Shown: positions 1-9,801, counted from the stretch's first letter. The stretch: DNA of 64,000 nucleotides from Microglena sp. YARC (GCA_022414725.1 CM039462.1:668385-732384), one strand, 5' to 3'. Numbers and translations: made by a program. Notes: generated from the letters alone by a model not told the origin.

Positions 1-1339
1 AGCACCAATCGTGTGAATACCGAGGATGTCATGGTGTGGAAGAACCTCGCATCCCAATCGACCTCTGAGAAGGGCTGCTTGGTCGACGGTTCCGTCGTCT
101 CCCCGGATCTAAGGTTCAACCGCAAACCCACGTTACTCGATAACGACAAAAATCGCCCTGCATTCCATCTCGGAACGGGGACCTCTCTGACCGGACCTCC
201 GTCCCACCAAATAGGAATAGATGGCAACCGCAGCTTCGGCATCTTCTTCGTTGCACGGATGACGTTGCCGAATCATACCTTGGAATCTTCTACTAAGGCC
301 TTCCAAATATTCGCCAACACGTCGTCGAACAACGCCATGACACTCATGTTTCTACCCGAACCTCAGGTCGTAGGAGTGCGCATCGGCTCCGGTGATGTAA
401 TTTTGGGCGACTCAAAGGATACCCTGCGAAAGCCGATTTACCCGGATCAGTTTTACCTGTGGATGGTCTCTAAGTCCTACTCCGAATTGGAGGTAACGGC
501 AGTCAATCTTGAGAACCACAGGCTAGAACCTATCACCATGCTAAGGGCCACGTTGCCTCCCATGAAAGAGCAACTAATTCTGAGCAATTTGCCGATCACC
601 ATCAACTCGGACTACATGTGGAACGCAGGGCTCATGGCCTTTGGAATTTCTTCTATGAAGTTCTACACCAAGGATGTCTTAGACCTCTCCCAACACTATC
701 GCGACGTCTTCATGGACATGGACCCTGAGGTGCTCGCTTTCAAGAAAAAAAATCAGAGCGCTCACCGACAAGGTGGATGCAACAAAGGAGTGTCCCTTCA
801 ACAAAGAAACTTGCTTAGCGTGCGAGGGCGCTGTCATAGACTGGAACACACCGGATTGGTACCTAGGAGATGTGCATCCAAGGTGTCTACGTGCTATCGC
901 GAGCTTCTGTAGCGCCAACCCCAATCATAAACGATGCTTCTGCTGGGCTCCTTCTAAAATCAAAGACAAAGACAGCGCATGCCGCAAGTACCGCTCAATT
1001 TTCGATGGATCCTCACCGGAGGACATCCCGAAGTGCCCAAGTACGGCTCCAAAGAGGATGGTGGTGACCGCAACACCAAAGAAACCCACAAAAATACAAC
1101 CGGTGACTCTATGCCCACCACCACCACCACCCAAGTCGCCCAACCATGAATGCAGGTGTAAGCTTTGTAAAAGGGTCAATGAAATGAAGGGAAATTCCGC
1201 TAAGGGCGAACGAAATCCTCCTCCGCCTCCAATTCACAACAACTCGAATGGAAAATGTGGTGGCAAAGTAGATTCTCCTCCTCCAATTCACAAAAACTCA
1301 AAAAAAAGTCAATGGAAAATGAAGGACCGACAGATGTGA
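1..1339 (+). CDS. LamG-like / Cys-rich fusion protein, 5' partial
   Basis: The frame is open to the window edge, so the start is missing. The first ~235 codons read as a LamG/concanavalin-like beta-sandwich. After them comes a Cys-rich module of the kind fused to LamG domains in many giant viruses (CPFNKETCLAC, then FCSANPNHKRCFCW), then a Pro-rich, Cys/Lys tail with a CRCKLCKRVNEMKG motif. Known relatives are probable virion proteins; the role here is inferred. A run of eight A near 745-752 shifts the frame, and the Cys-rich half reads on in the next frame, most simply a homopolymer error. Compared with arm 2 the 3' end has lost a second CxCxxC motif. It converges on the crystallin-like gene. 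Confidence 0.72.
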
Positions 1340-1353
1340 TTGATCGAGGTCAT

Positions 1354-2038
1354 TTCATCGATGTCACCTTTACTTAAATGGCACTGAACTCGTCTTCCAT
1401 GTCCTTGATTTATCAACATATCTCACAGTAACGTGCCCATTTGACGCACCAAAATTGTAACCGAAGGGTTAGGTTTTTTGTTCTGGAAAAATGGATTTGC
1501 GAACATTTCAATGATACGGTTACACAACATCGGGTTCTATCCTAATCGAAGAGACTTTGTCATTCAATCCCCAAAAAATTTTGTCATTTCTTCTCTGTAT
1601 TCCTTGTCGCTTCACCTTGAACATCCTTAGAAAGCTGAGTACCTGTAGTTATGAACAAAGTAATTTTGACCTTTTTCGGCTCCGGACTTGTCTTTATTAG
1701 CGCATGCATTGGTTGCAGAGTCCTTCAAGATGTTAAACGCCCTCACTTCAACCCTCTTCAGAAGTGCCTCTAGACGAGTCAACCGCGACTCCTGGACCTT
1801 GTTTTTTGTTGTCTACGCGTACGATTGCCAACTTCTGAAGCTCTTGTTTTTCCCAGGATGTCAGATCGGATCTAGCTCTTCTGTCAAATTCAGCAAGATT
1901 CTTGGTATCACTAGAGAAAACGTTCTCGTGACTCGACATATCATTGCTCGCACGGACGAACAACGAATTCGCACCCGACGTCCGAAGTTCTCGGTCATTT
2001 CGAATCACCCTCTCCGCATTAGAAATACTAGTACTCAT
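1354..2038 (-). CDS. Coiled-coil plus beta/gamma-crystallin-like protein (frameshifted copy)
   Basis: The arm 2 copy (62,182-62,883) is open throughout; here several indels and a stop near the 3' end break the frame. The N-terminal part is polar and probably helical (MSTSISNAERVIRNDREL). The C-terminal ~80 residues fit a Greek-key crystallin repeat, with KITLFDHRDYGG followed by DKVSSIRIEPD. Such domains bind calcium or stabilise proteins in other families; the viral role is unknown. It lies directly downstream, on the same strand, of the membrane repeat protein and may be its C-terminal extension across a G9 run. Confidence 0.5.
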
Positions 2039-2080
2039 CAAGTTCTCTAGATTCAAAAGGTCTACGGATTTTAGGATCGT

Positions 2081-3191
2081 TCAGACATAAATTGTTTCCC
2101 CCCCCCAGCAAATGTCACCCTGCAACATTGTGTCGCCATCGATGACATTGTGTTTGTCCACGCAAAACGAAGTCGTTTTCCCATTCAATCGACGCACGTG
2201 CACACCCCGTGTATCGGGAGGAGTGGCTCCCTTTCTGGCGCCCAGTAACACAGATCCACCAGTAACGTACACCGACCCACCTGGTCCGATCAATGAGACG
2301 TTTCCCTTCAAGTTCGCACCCTGCGACACGTTCAAATCACCGCCGATGGATACGTTCGTCAACACATCCATGTTGTCTGCTACGTCAAGATTACGTCCAA
2401 CCATAGTCGAACCTGCAACCACTCCACTCCCGGCAACAATATGATCTTTTCCGGTACCGAGGTTCTTTCCCACTAACATGTCACCCATCGCACCTGCAGA
2501 TCCCATTGTGTACAAATCATCTTCGTGCATACAAGATTTGTTCAAAAAAAACATCTCCTTTGACATGAAACGTCTTTCCAACGCGAACACCATTGTTCAC
2601 ATCGACTCCCTTCATCCCTCTCATATCCCCATGCACTTCCGCATCTCCTTTCATATTGACATGCTTGTCCACAGCGAGCGTGCCACCAACATGCGTATCA
2701 CCCTCGACAGTCATCTTCTGTACAGTCGCGTCGCCAATGACCCGTAAATCTTCACCACTACGCAGGTTCACGCTTTCAAGCTTCGCCATGCCATTAACAT
2801 TGAGAGCGCGCAAGACCGACATATCCTGCACCTCCTTGATGCTCCCATTTATGTTTATGTTCCCTGTGACTCCCATGTTCTCCCCCACGATCAAGTTTCC
2901 GGCGTAGTATCCGTCTCGCGTTCCACAAAGCGTGTTTACGGAACCGCACGCGCGCACGGACCCCATTGGCGTCATGATCGTCGAAATCGGAGCACCCGAC
3001 ACCATCTCCATCGCCATCCTCTCATCTTTAGAGCCGCTACTACTGCGAATGGCCCCCAGCGCGTCGGAGTTCGTCGCATCAAAACTCTCCCTCCCCCAAC
3101 CACCACTATGCAAATACATATTGTAAGCGACCCCAAGCAGCAATACAAGTAAGAAGAAGACGAAGATGAACAACGATGCCGGACGCCGCAT
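2081..3191 (-). CDS. Membrane-anchored repeat protein (beta-helix-like)
   Basis: I chose the ATG at 3191 (MRRPAS) because the upstream in-frame stretch to 3254 is AT-rich and non-coding in look. A strong membrane segment (LFIFVFFLLVLLLGVAYNMY) is followed by short hydrophobic/Gly repeats of the form xxxVxGNlxVxGn (LIVGENMGVTGNININGS, TVEGDTHVGGTLAVDKHV) covering most of the remaining 330 residues. This pattern suggests a stacked beta-helix, as in polymer-forming and fibre-like proteins. A run of eight A at about 2543 breaks the frame; arm 2 has seven and reads through. Probably a virion membrane or surface protein (inference). Confidence 0.6.
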
Positions 3192-3275
3192 CACTTTTAC
3201 ATTTGTTTTCAAATTAAATGACACCGCCCTAATAAATAATTTTTGGACACCCATTTCATTTTACTGTTCCACCGT

Positions 3276-4208
3276 TCACACATCAGTGGACACCGCTTCA
3301 TCTTCCTTGTAGATCGGCGTCCTCATTTTATAATTCCCGAACCCTAGCTTTGATAGTATCGTATCCGATGTGGAAAAAGGTCCCTTGTTATATATCGATT
3401 TCACGTCCGATATGTTGATGGCGTAGTTGAATATGTCGAACTTGGTGATGTACCCCTTCAGCCCTGCGCTACCCGCCATGCTTCCTATAGAGAGGTCCCC
3501 GGAGTGCGGAATGATTATGGGCTTAATGTTAGGTTTCTGCATGTCTAGGACGTTCTCGATCGTGTATAGTTCTCCGTCCATCAGGATGGTCATGATGTTA
3601 TCCTTGACGATGAGCGCGAACTGTACCCAACGCTGCAGAGGTACGTACTCGACCGTAGCGTTCAGGAATTGGGACTTATGGTCCCGGACAGCTCCTAGGT
3701 TTGCATTCGTGTTAGATACATTGGTTCGTACGGAGAAATGCAGAGAATTGGTCTTTGCGTCCATGTACACGATGGGGGACGCACTTCCATAGCTCATGTC
3801 AAATCCACGTGTGAAGATCAGCTTTGGCAATGATGTTACGTCGAATGAGCTTGTGTACAGCCAGAAACTGTATGTGAACTCGATGCCGTTCTTTGATGAA
3901 GGGATCTTGGTCGAGCTGTACACGAACGGCTTTGACAAACTCCCGCCCGCGTACAACTTGAACGGTTTTTTTAGTATTTCTTGGCTGATGAGGTTCTTGC
4001 GTGTGATGCGGCGAGCGATGTAGATCAACAGTAGAATGGTTAGTATAATGATCAAAATACCCATTAGTATCATCTTGTTCGCTTGGGTTCCGTAGAGACC
4101 GTCCTTCACATTGGACATCAACATCCCAATGCTCCATGCCATAGGATCGGCCTTGCTAACATTCGGATCGGCCTTGCTAACCTTCGGTCTCTGTTGAGAA
4201 TTTGACAT
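3276..4208 (-). CDS. Membrane-anchored LamG-domain protein
   Basis: An intact 310-residue frame starting MSNSQQRPKV. Residues 1-25 contain a near-perfect SKADP repeat; a single membrane helix lies at about 46-64 (MILMGILIIILTILLLIYIA), followed by a basic stretch and a LamG/concanavalin-like domain from about 90 to 290 (FTYSFWLY, WVQFALIVKDNIMTILMDG, YITKFDIFNYAI). This architecture is widespread among giant viruses and is usually assigned to the virion membrane or entry layer; that role is inferred. The N-terminal ~70 residues differ more from arm 2 than the rest of the protein does. Confidence 0.75.
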   Translation of the reverse strand: MSNSQQRPKVSKADPNVSKADPMAWSIGMLMSNVKDGLYGTQANKMILMGILIIILTILLLIYIARRITRKNLISQEILKKPFKLYAGGSLSKPFVYSSTKIPSSKNGIEFTYSFWLYTSSFDVTSLPKLIFTRGFDMSYGSASPIVYMDAKTNSLHFSVRTNVSNTNANLGAVRDHKSQFLNATVEYVPLQRWVQFALIVKDNIMTILMDGELYTIENVLDMQKPNIKPIIIPHSGDLSIGSMAGSAGLKGYITKFDIFNYAINISDVKSIYNKGPFSTSDTILSKLGFGNYKMRTPIYKEDEAVSTDV

Positions 4209-4370
4209 TCGGTGTATTTATTAACAGAATAATAACATGAAACATTTTTCTTAAACGATGAATATTGGGGCTTTTCTCGGAACACGATAATTCCAAAACG
4301 TTGCCCGAGCACAACACAGTTCATAAAAAAAATGTCCCAGTTTATTTAAGAACAAATCTGTCGCAGTAGC

Positions 4371-4878
4371 ATGTCCTCCTCGTCGTATAGCGAGACATCA
4401 TCTTTTGATAGTCACACAGGTTACCTACTGTTGCCTTTTACTCAGGCGTCTGCGTGTCACAATTCCACGCGGTGGAACTTCGCAAGTGACAACGCATTCG
4501 AAACCCCTGCCCCCCTTCACCAAGCAATTTGGTGGTCCGGGTGCGTCTATGAAGCATTCTCAGAACGACGTCGTGATGTCCGATGGGCGCCAGTTCACCG
4601 ACTACCGTCCCCACGACGTCACTCAACTACAGGGGCGTAAGGCGATGTCCTCCACACAAGAGTTCCGACAGATGCGGCTTCGCGAAGGTGAGGCCATTCG
4701 CGAGAAGGAGCGCTTATCGGCGCATAGAAACGTTTCGGCCACCTGCAAGTTCGGTCCTAATGATATCGGGACTATGGTCCCTGAGCAAGACGTTTTCGTA
4801 TGCAACAAGATCGGTTGCGAGCGCGTGGACACGCCTTACTCATGTTTGGGTATCGGGACGGGGCGTCGAGGAGGATAA
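4371..4878 (+). CDS. MSDGR-motif small conserved giant-virus protein (frameshifted copy)
   Basis: The start is ATG 4371 (MSSSSYS), as in the open arm 2 copy of 168 residues. Its hallmark is MSDGRQFTDYRP at about residue 69, with RQMRLREGEAIREKER and a C-terminal Cys pair around CNKIGCERVDTPYSC. Proteins with an MSDGR-FTDYRP core and a similar size recur in several giant-virus families and I associate them with virions, without a known function. A frame change near 4510-4520 (run of C) splits this copy. A TGTCCCA..TTATTTAAGAACA motif lies 15-40 bp upstream. It converges on the next gene with only 29 bp between stops. Confidence 0.65.
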
Positions 4879-4907
4879 GATTTTTTTAATTTTTATTTTA
4901 AGGGCTG

Positions 4908-5645
4908 CTACATCCTTGTTGAATGCGCGACACCTCCTTGCACGTTCGCCAGTGCATCGTGGGTATGGGGTTCACGAAATTATTGGGGATCGTACTCTGC
5001 ATCCCCTGAGCACCTTGGGGTCTGCCATTTGGGCGCGCTTTGTTCGGGGCTCTCGTTTTTTCTAGGAGGCAGGAACACCGTCTGGTCGAGTGGGACCGAT
5101 ACTAGAGGTCGGTGATTGTCCTTTGTGAGGATAGTGGTATCGATGCCAGACTCGAACTCTTGGATGGCGTGTTCTTGAGGGTTGCGGCACAGCCACTGCC
5201 ACCTGTTCCAACCGGTTCCCCTAAGGGTGCTTGAGGGGTTATTCAAACGTGTGTCTTGCACGTCGAGAACAACTGACGAGCAGTCGGGGGATGTGCGATA
5301 CTCGGCACATTCCGGTGTACCTTTCTGGAATTGGCATGCGGGCGACCTGGATGCCTTCCTTGTGATGCCAAGGAGTTCGGAGTCGATGTCCACCATGAGC
5401 CGGTTCCCGCATTCTGTGTGCCCGGACGTGCCCATGACCATGCGAGCGTCACTCGCTAAGCAGGGGGTGCAGTGAGTCGCCGGGGTCTCAAGTTGGTATG
5501 ATCCGGGTCCTCGAGACTGTCCTAGGTCTACGCGGTAGGATCCTTCGTCGTACTTGAGATGGTTGAATGACGACAGTAGCGGATGCTGTCTGCGTTGTGC
5601 CTCGTCAAAAAAGTCGGACGAAGGGCATACTGATAGGGTAGACAT
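4908..5645 (-). CDS. Conserved giant-virus Cys-containing protein
   Basis: About 245 codons from ATG 5645 (MSTLSVCPSSDFF) to the TAG at 4908; an indel near 4985 creates an early TAA at 4980. Landmarks are VDIDSELLGITRKASRSPAC, LDVQDTRLNNPSSTLRGTG, WQWLCRNPQEHA and LTKDNHRPLVSVP. The combination of DxDSEL, DTRLxNP, W-x-LC-x-NPQ and DNHRP is one I recognise from an uncharacterised family shared by several giant-virus groups. No membrane segment is evident. Function unknown. Confidence 0.55.
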
Positions 5646-5711
5646 GATGATATGTTTAGAAGAACAACATATTTTTTTTGGCATGTTCACGCTCCATGTT
5701 CTTCTTGCAAT

Positions 5712-5805
5712 TAATGTGCGTTCCTGCCTCCCGGAGGATTTTTTGAAATTTCTACTCAGAATTTAGAGCCTACGGAACGACACGCTAGCCTGAGATATCA
5801 GCAAC
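5712..5805 (+). mobile_element. MITE-like hairpin element, partial
   Basis: One end of the recurrent ~160-bp element: GTGCGTTCCTGCCTCCCGG followed by the internal marker CTACTCAGAATTTAGAGCC and GCTAGCCTGAGATATCAG. The second terminal repeat is missing. It sits in the upstream region of the Cys-containing gene and has a counterpart at 57,705-57,797. Confidence 0.65.
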
Positions 5806-5996
5806 GAGTAATCAAATTCGCTTTGCAGTCTTGATGAATAAGCCTACGTGTCTGACATGTTCGATGCCTCATCTCGCCGTCAACAAAAGCTAGCATCTTG
5901 ACACGAGCACAACGGAATTTTGATGAAAGGGATATCAAAATTTTATAACTTGAGTGTCAAAAAAATTTGAGAACAACTGTATACAAAATTCTGTAT
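5806..5996. other. Intergenic DNA with TTTGAGAACA motif
   Basis: No gene is visible. At about 5951-5985 is a variant of the recurrent GTGTC(CCA)..TTTGAGAACAA motif. The matching stretch of arm 2 (57,301-57,704) is longer and carries a 215-bp Fanzor right-end copy that is absent here. Confidence 0.4.
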
Positions 5997-6668
5997 TTAT
6001 TCTTCCCGCTCGACCAGGAGTGTGTCCAGGTCCCTCTTCTCTCTGGGGTCCACAAACGTTGTCTGGGGAACCGTGTAAGCGGCATGGTAATCGAACATTT
6101 CTTGAGGGGCATCCACGCTGAAATCCACATTGCCATCACTTGAAATCTTCGAAAGTTGCAACATGAGATCTCTAACGATGAACGGACGAAATTCGGAAAT
6201 GTCTCCATTCCCAATGTCACCTTGATCATCGTTATCACCTTGATCATCGTTATCACCTTGATCATCTCCATACCCTCCCGGGAGTGTGCAAGCGACGTAG
6301 TCAGTGTTTGTTCTTGCCTCCACGATAAAGGCTTCGTTGTCGAATGGGGGGATGTCCATTTGTTGATGTTGACAATTATTTGAGACGAAGCATTCTTTGA
6401 TAATATCCTCAAATTTCACTATGGATTCCATTCGTGTTTCTGAAAGGGCGACGTTACGCATACCTGCGCGGACAACATCGTACGATCGTTGAAGAGTGAT
6501 CATGTCTTCGGTATTCCCCCCCTTGTCCGGGTGGCATAGCAAGCTAAGTTCGAAATATCGCTTGCGTATTTCCGCCAACGAATCGGAGCCGCCGCTGCAT
6601 AACTGTTCCTTAGGGATACCGAAAAGGGCGTATGGGTCCACGATGGAAGTTGTCGGTTCCAATGACAT
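5997..6668 (-). CDS. J-domain (DnaJ-like) protein
   Basis: A 223-residue protein starting at ATG 6668 (MSLEPTTSIVDPYALFGI). Residues about 10-70 form a J domain: YALFGI helix I, RKRYFELSLLCHPDKGG with the diagnostic HPD at 46-48, then LQRSYDVVRAG. J domains stimulate Hsp70 ATPase; a viral copy would recruit host Hsp70 (inference). There is no Gly/Phe or zinc region, so it is a type III-like J protein. An Asp-rich repeat near residues 145-165 (GDNDDQ units, nucleotides 6210-6270) precedes the C-terminal tail, which ends DTLLVEREE. Head-to-head with the acidic repeat gene. Confidence 0.8.
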   Translation of the reverse strand: MSLEPTTSIVDPYALFGIPKEQLCSGGSDSLAEIRKRYFELSLLCHPDKGGNTEDMITLQRSYDVVRAGMRNVALSETRMESIVKFEDIIKECFVSNNCQHQQMDIPPFDNEAFIVEARTNTDYVACTLPGGYGDDQGDNDDQGDNDDQGDIGNGDISEFRPFIVRDLMLQLSKISSDGNVDFSVDAPQEMFDYHAAYTVPQTTFVDPREKRDLDTLLVEREE

Positions 6669-6776
6669 GTTGAAAGAATGAATTAATAAAGAGTGTAAAT
6701 AAATGGAACAATAAAGTTTCAATGAAAGAGACGTTAGGGAAGAAACTATCGGTGCACTTACTATCTATCTGGTTTC

Positions 6777-7649
6777 ATGGACGGATTTCTCAAACAAGTG
6801 GCTGATCTCAGTGCCACAGAGCACATCGAAATCTTCAATATTCTGAAGCACTGCCCCACGACGCGATACATGCAGAATGCGAACGGAACTTTCGTGGATA
6901 TGGCCAGTATTCCCCAGGACGTTATGGGATCCATTACACGTTTCGTCGAGTACTGTCATCAGAATAAGGGTATGATGGACGACTACAACAACCGCCTTGC
7001 AGAATGCCGCCTGAACCAAGACTTCGATCGCCTTCCTAAATACGAGGCAATTGTTAACCTGCCTATGCGTTCGAATTCAGACACACATATCGACGCAATC
7101 AAGGAATCCAATAAGAACGGACGCAAGGGTGGCGGTGACGATGATGTTGAAGACGACTCTGAAGATGTCGACGACTCTAAAGACGTAGATGAAGCTGATG
7201 ATCTCGATGACGATGTCGATGTAGATGTCGATGTAGATGTAGATGTCGATGGTGAGGAAGATGATGATGATGTTGATGTTGATGTTGATGTTGATGTCGA
7301 TGTCGATGTCGATGTCGATGTCGATGTCGATGTCGATGTCGATGTCGATGATGTCGATGTCGATGATGTCGATGATGTCGATGTCGATGATGATGTCGAG
7401 GAAGATGATGATGTTGTAGTTGATTCGAAGTCTGTCGATACTCCGTCCATTGTTGTGGATAAAGATGATGTGGCTAATGATTCACGCTTGGATGAGGCAC
7501 CTCAAGTTGCATCGATGTTGCAGACCGTCACTCGAAGAATGACCACAAGCAAGTTTCACCTTGCCAAGAAGAGGCTCACTCGTAAGAAGACCGGTCGTGT
7601 GGAGATGTCGGAATTTCTCGAACCCGAGGAGTACGACATGTCTTCATGA
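6777..7649 (+). CDS. Acidic Asp-Val repeat protein with conserved N-terminal domain
   Basis: 290 residues from ATG 6777. The first ~75 residues (EHIEIFNILKHC, YMQNANGTFVDMAS, ITRFVEYCHQNKG) match a short domain I know from giant-virus proteins with the pattern EIF-ILK / T-N-NG-F-N-S; it has no assigned function. From about residue 120 to 225 the chain is almost pure Asp-Val, encoded by GATGT(C/T) hexamers. The last ~40 residues are basic (TSKFHLAKKRLTRKKTG). Arm 2 has a shorter Asp-Val tract (271 residues in all), showing hexamer slippage. Confidence 0.65.
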   Translation: MDGFLKQVADLSATEHIEIFNILKHCPTTRYMQNANGTFVDMASIPQDVMGSITRFVEYCHQNKGMMDDYNNRLAECRLNQDFDRLPKYEAIVNLPMRSNSDTHIDAIKESNKNGRKGGGDDDVEDDSEDVDDSKDVDEADDLDDDVDVDVDVDVDVDGEEDDDDVDVDVDVDVDVDVDVDVDVDVDVDVDDVDVDDVDDVDVDDDVEEDDDVVVDSKSVDTPSIVVDKDDVANDSRLDEAPQVASMLQTVTRRMTTSKFHLAKKRLTRKKTGRVEMSEFLEPEEYDMSS

Positions 7650-7680
7650 TCGTACTTTTAAGAACGTGTACGGTGTCGTG

Positions 7681-7767
7681 TGTTGCGTTCACAAAGAGTA
7701 TGGTCCAAGTGTAACAATCAGTGCGTCTGTTGCGTTCACAAAGAGTCTGGTCCAAGTGTAACAATCA
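7681..7767 (+). repeat. 47-bp direct repeat and empty Fanzor integration site
   Basis: Two units of a 47-bp repeat beginning TGTTGCGTTCACAAAGAGT at 7681 and 7728, each containing TGGTCCAAGTGTAACAATCA. In arm 2 the equivalent of the unit at 7681 is interrupted within CCAAGTGTAACA by the 1.7-kb Fanzor element, so this is the unoccupied site. It lies directly upstream of the patatin start codon. Confidence 0.75.
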
Positions 7768-8699
7768 TGATTGATCTTACTCAAGTTCGATGTCTCACAT
7801 TCGGGGGCGTCGGGTTTCTAGGAGGGTTGCAAATCGGATGCATCAAGTATTTTGAAGAGGCGGGAATCATAAATCAGATAGACACCTTCGTAGGGTCTTC
7901 TTCAGGATCCATTGTGTCTCTCGGTGTAATATTGGGGTTGTCTAGCCATGACATGATTTGTGTGTTCAAAAACATGCAGTTACCAGAACTTAATTGTATA
8001 GACCAAGTATTCGAGACGAGGGGATTTGACGATGGTTCTTTCCTATTTTCCATGGTACAAGACATTCTCTCCTACAGGTCATTTCCTTGTAACACTACAT
8101 TCGCCGACTTGCGTACGCGTACTGGGAAAGACCTTGTTGTAAATGTGGTCAACTTGACAGACAACATTATGGATTCTTTCTCATTTGATTCTCACCCCGA
8201 CATGGAGGTCCGCTTGGCGATTCGCATGTCGTGCGCTTTGCCCATCATTTTCACACCTGTGACATTTGAGGGAAAGATTTACATTGACGGGTGTTGCTAC
8301 AAGGGAGTGCACGTTCCTAAGCATGTAGAGGAGAAACTGAGGCGGGGTGATTGCGGTAAGAACCTCATACTACGTATCAATAATATCATGAATATACCGG
8401 ATGAGAAATATGGTGACGACTTCATCTCCTTCATCATTCGAGTGGCCAACTCTTTCGCGCTTTTCGCATACCGTGAAATGGACAACTTACTCTCACATGA
8501 GGTATCCGCATGTACCACAATTATTGTCGATCTCAACATGGAACCCGGATTTGTCTTAGAGGATATCGTCACGTTTGACAGGAACGATGTAGAATCCCTT
8601 GTCGCTAGAGGTTATGATACCATCCGTAGAAACATTGCCCCCCTCACGACGATTGAAGATTCAGAAGGCAAGGTGGAAAACGACGAATGTGACAGCTAG
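7767..8699 (+). CDS. Patatin-like phospholipase
   Basis: Start ATG 7767 (MIDLTQVRC); 310 residues. Family motifs are present in order: the Gly-rich oxyanion loop TFGGVGFLGGLQ at about 11-22, the nucleophile elbow GSSSGS at 43-48 (Ser45 as nucleophile), and IYIDGCC with Asp174 as the second member of the Ser-Asp dyad (DG-C rather than DG-G/A). Patatins hydrolyse acyl groups from phospholipids and are common in giant viruses, where membrane remodelling is the usual guess. No signal peptide is seen. The 3' end overlaps the convergent membrane-protein gene by 39 bp. Confidence 0.82.
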   Translation: MIDLTQVRCLTFGGVGFLGGLQIGCIKYFEEAGIINQIDTFVGSSSGSIVSLGVILGLSSHDMICVFKNMQLPELNCIDQVFETRGFDDGSFLFSMVQDILSYRSFPCNTTFADLRTRTGKDLVVNVVNLTDNIMDSFSFDSHPDMEVRLAIRMSCALPIIFTPVTFEGKIYIDGCCYKGVHVPKHVEEKLRRGDCGKNLILRINNIMNIPDEKYGDDFISFIIRVANSFALFAYREMDNLLSHEVSACTTIIVDLNMEPGFVLEDIVTFDRNDVESLVARGYDTIRRNIAPLTTIEDSEGKVENDECDS

Positions 8700-9245
8700 A
8701 CTTATCAGTATGATACCGACATATATCTTCCGTTCCCCTCCTACGAACGAGTGAACGATCGCCCTGCTATAAGCAGGGATACCTTTTGTTCCTGATATCG
8801 ACACTTTGTGAGAGGAAGAGACAATATCCTCGATTATGAATCGAATAGTCTCTACCAACTTTACTAGAATCACATGCAAGGGTTGTTGTACAAAAGAACG
8901 CTTCGACAGATCTGTCAATCTTGCATGATTGACGACTCTGTTTACATTGTCAATCACTCGTTCCTCCTTCAGCATCAACTCGCTGAAAACGTCACCTCCC
9001 GGAACGGAAAATTTGGAAGATGAATCATTTGCATTCAAAAGACTAGAGAAGGAATACGGACCTGCCACTGGCCCATCTACAATCAATGATCCTACAGTCT
9101 TCTTACTGTTCCTATTGGTAGTAGTGTTATTCGACGGAGGAGCACCTTCTGAATTCCTTTGTTTAGATCGGTTTGATGGTTTTGAAGCATCATCAGTATC
9201 ACCGACAAGCACCCTTACGTCATCATATTCTTTTTTAGCGTTCAT
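8661..9245 (-). CDS. C-terminally anchored membrane protein
   Basis: 194 residues from ATG 9245 (MNAKKEYDDVRVLV). The first half is polar and Asn/Ser-rich; the last ~20 residues form one hydrophobic helix (YVGIILISLAVTFVVFHLAF) running to the end, typical of a tail-anchored protein. I do not recognise the family. The 3' end overlaps the patatin gene tail to tail. In arm 2 an indel before the membrane segment changes the C-terminus. Confidence 0.6.
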   Translation of the reverse strand: MNAKKEYDDVRVLVGDTDDASKPSNRSKQRNSEGAPPSNNTTTNRNSKKTVGSLIVDGPVAGPYSFSSLLNANDSSSKFSVPGGDVFSELMLKEERVIDNVNRVVNHARLTDLSKRSFVQQPLHVILVKLVETIRFIIEDIVSSSHKVSISGTKGIPAYSRAIVHSFVGGERKIYVGIILISLAVTFVVFHLAF

Positions 9246-9344
9246 CTTAGTTGAATAAACAAAGAAGATGACCGGTTTGTCACTCGTACTTCTTTACACA
9301 TAAGTCATTTTTTTTGAGTTTTTACAACCAAATCACTTCCACAT

Positions 9345-9740
9345 TTAACGTCCGTTGAATTCTTCCACGTCGACTTCTTCAACTTCTTCAGGTACGTCTT
9401 TTTCAGGTACTCCTTCTTCAGGTACGTCTTTTTCAGGTACTCCTTCTTCGTCTTCATATACTACTCCTTCTTCGTCTTCAGATACTACTCCTTCTTCGTC
9501 TTCAGATACTACTCCTTCTTCGTCTTCAGGTCCTCCTTCTTCGTCTTCAACACCTTCCGACTCTGGATTTTCTCCTCCCACGTTCTGTCCATCTGAGGGA
9601 TCATCTGTTTGATATTGTTCTGTCTCTGCAAGAAGTCTCTGGAACGCACCTAGTATCTGGACATTGGTTTCGTTAGCTGTCTTCAGTTCAGTTATAATAG
9701 ATGCTAACAGTTCGAGTTGTTGCGATGAATCACTTTCCAT
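9345..9740 (-). CDS. Acidic EDEEGV repeat protein
   Basis: 131 residues from ATG 9740 (MESDSSQQLELLASII). The N-terminal ~40 residues look like a helix or coiled coil (LELLASIITELKTANETNV, AFQRLLAETEQ). The rest is a tandem array of an EDEEGVVS-type octapeptide, then PEKDVPEE repeats. Arm 2 encodes 167 residues because it has more octapeptides. No enzyme motif; function unknown. Confidence 0.55.
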   Translation of the reverse strand: MESDSSQQLELLASIITELKTANETNVQILGAFQRLLAETEQYQTDDPSDGQNVGGENPESEGVEDEEGGPEDEEGVVSEDEEGVVSEDEEGVVYEDEEGVPEKDVPEEGVPEKDVPEEVEEVDVEEFNGR

Positions 9741-9801
9741 ATTATTCCCTTTTCTTTTTACGCTATTTTTTTAATTCTCGAATTGGGGACGTAAACCGCG
9801 A

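Noticed and set aside
4332..4356. TGTCCCA..TTATTTAAGAACA as a defined viral promoter
   Set aside because: It precedes two gene starts but also lies downstream or between other genes in either orientation, so transposon-end remnants explain it equally well.
6983..7450. Minus-strand Ser-Thr repeat frame
   Set aside because: It is the complement of the Asp-Val hexamers of the real gene; the same applies at 9,355-9,612, 51,947-52,312 and 55,894-56,304.
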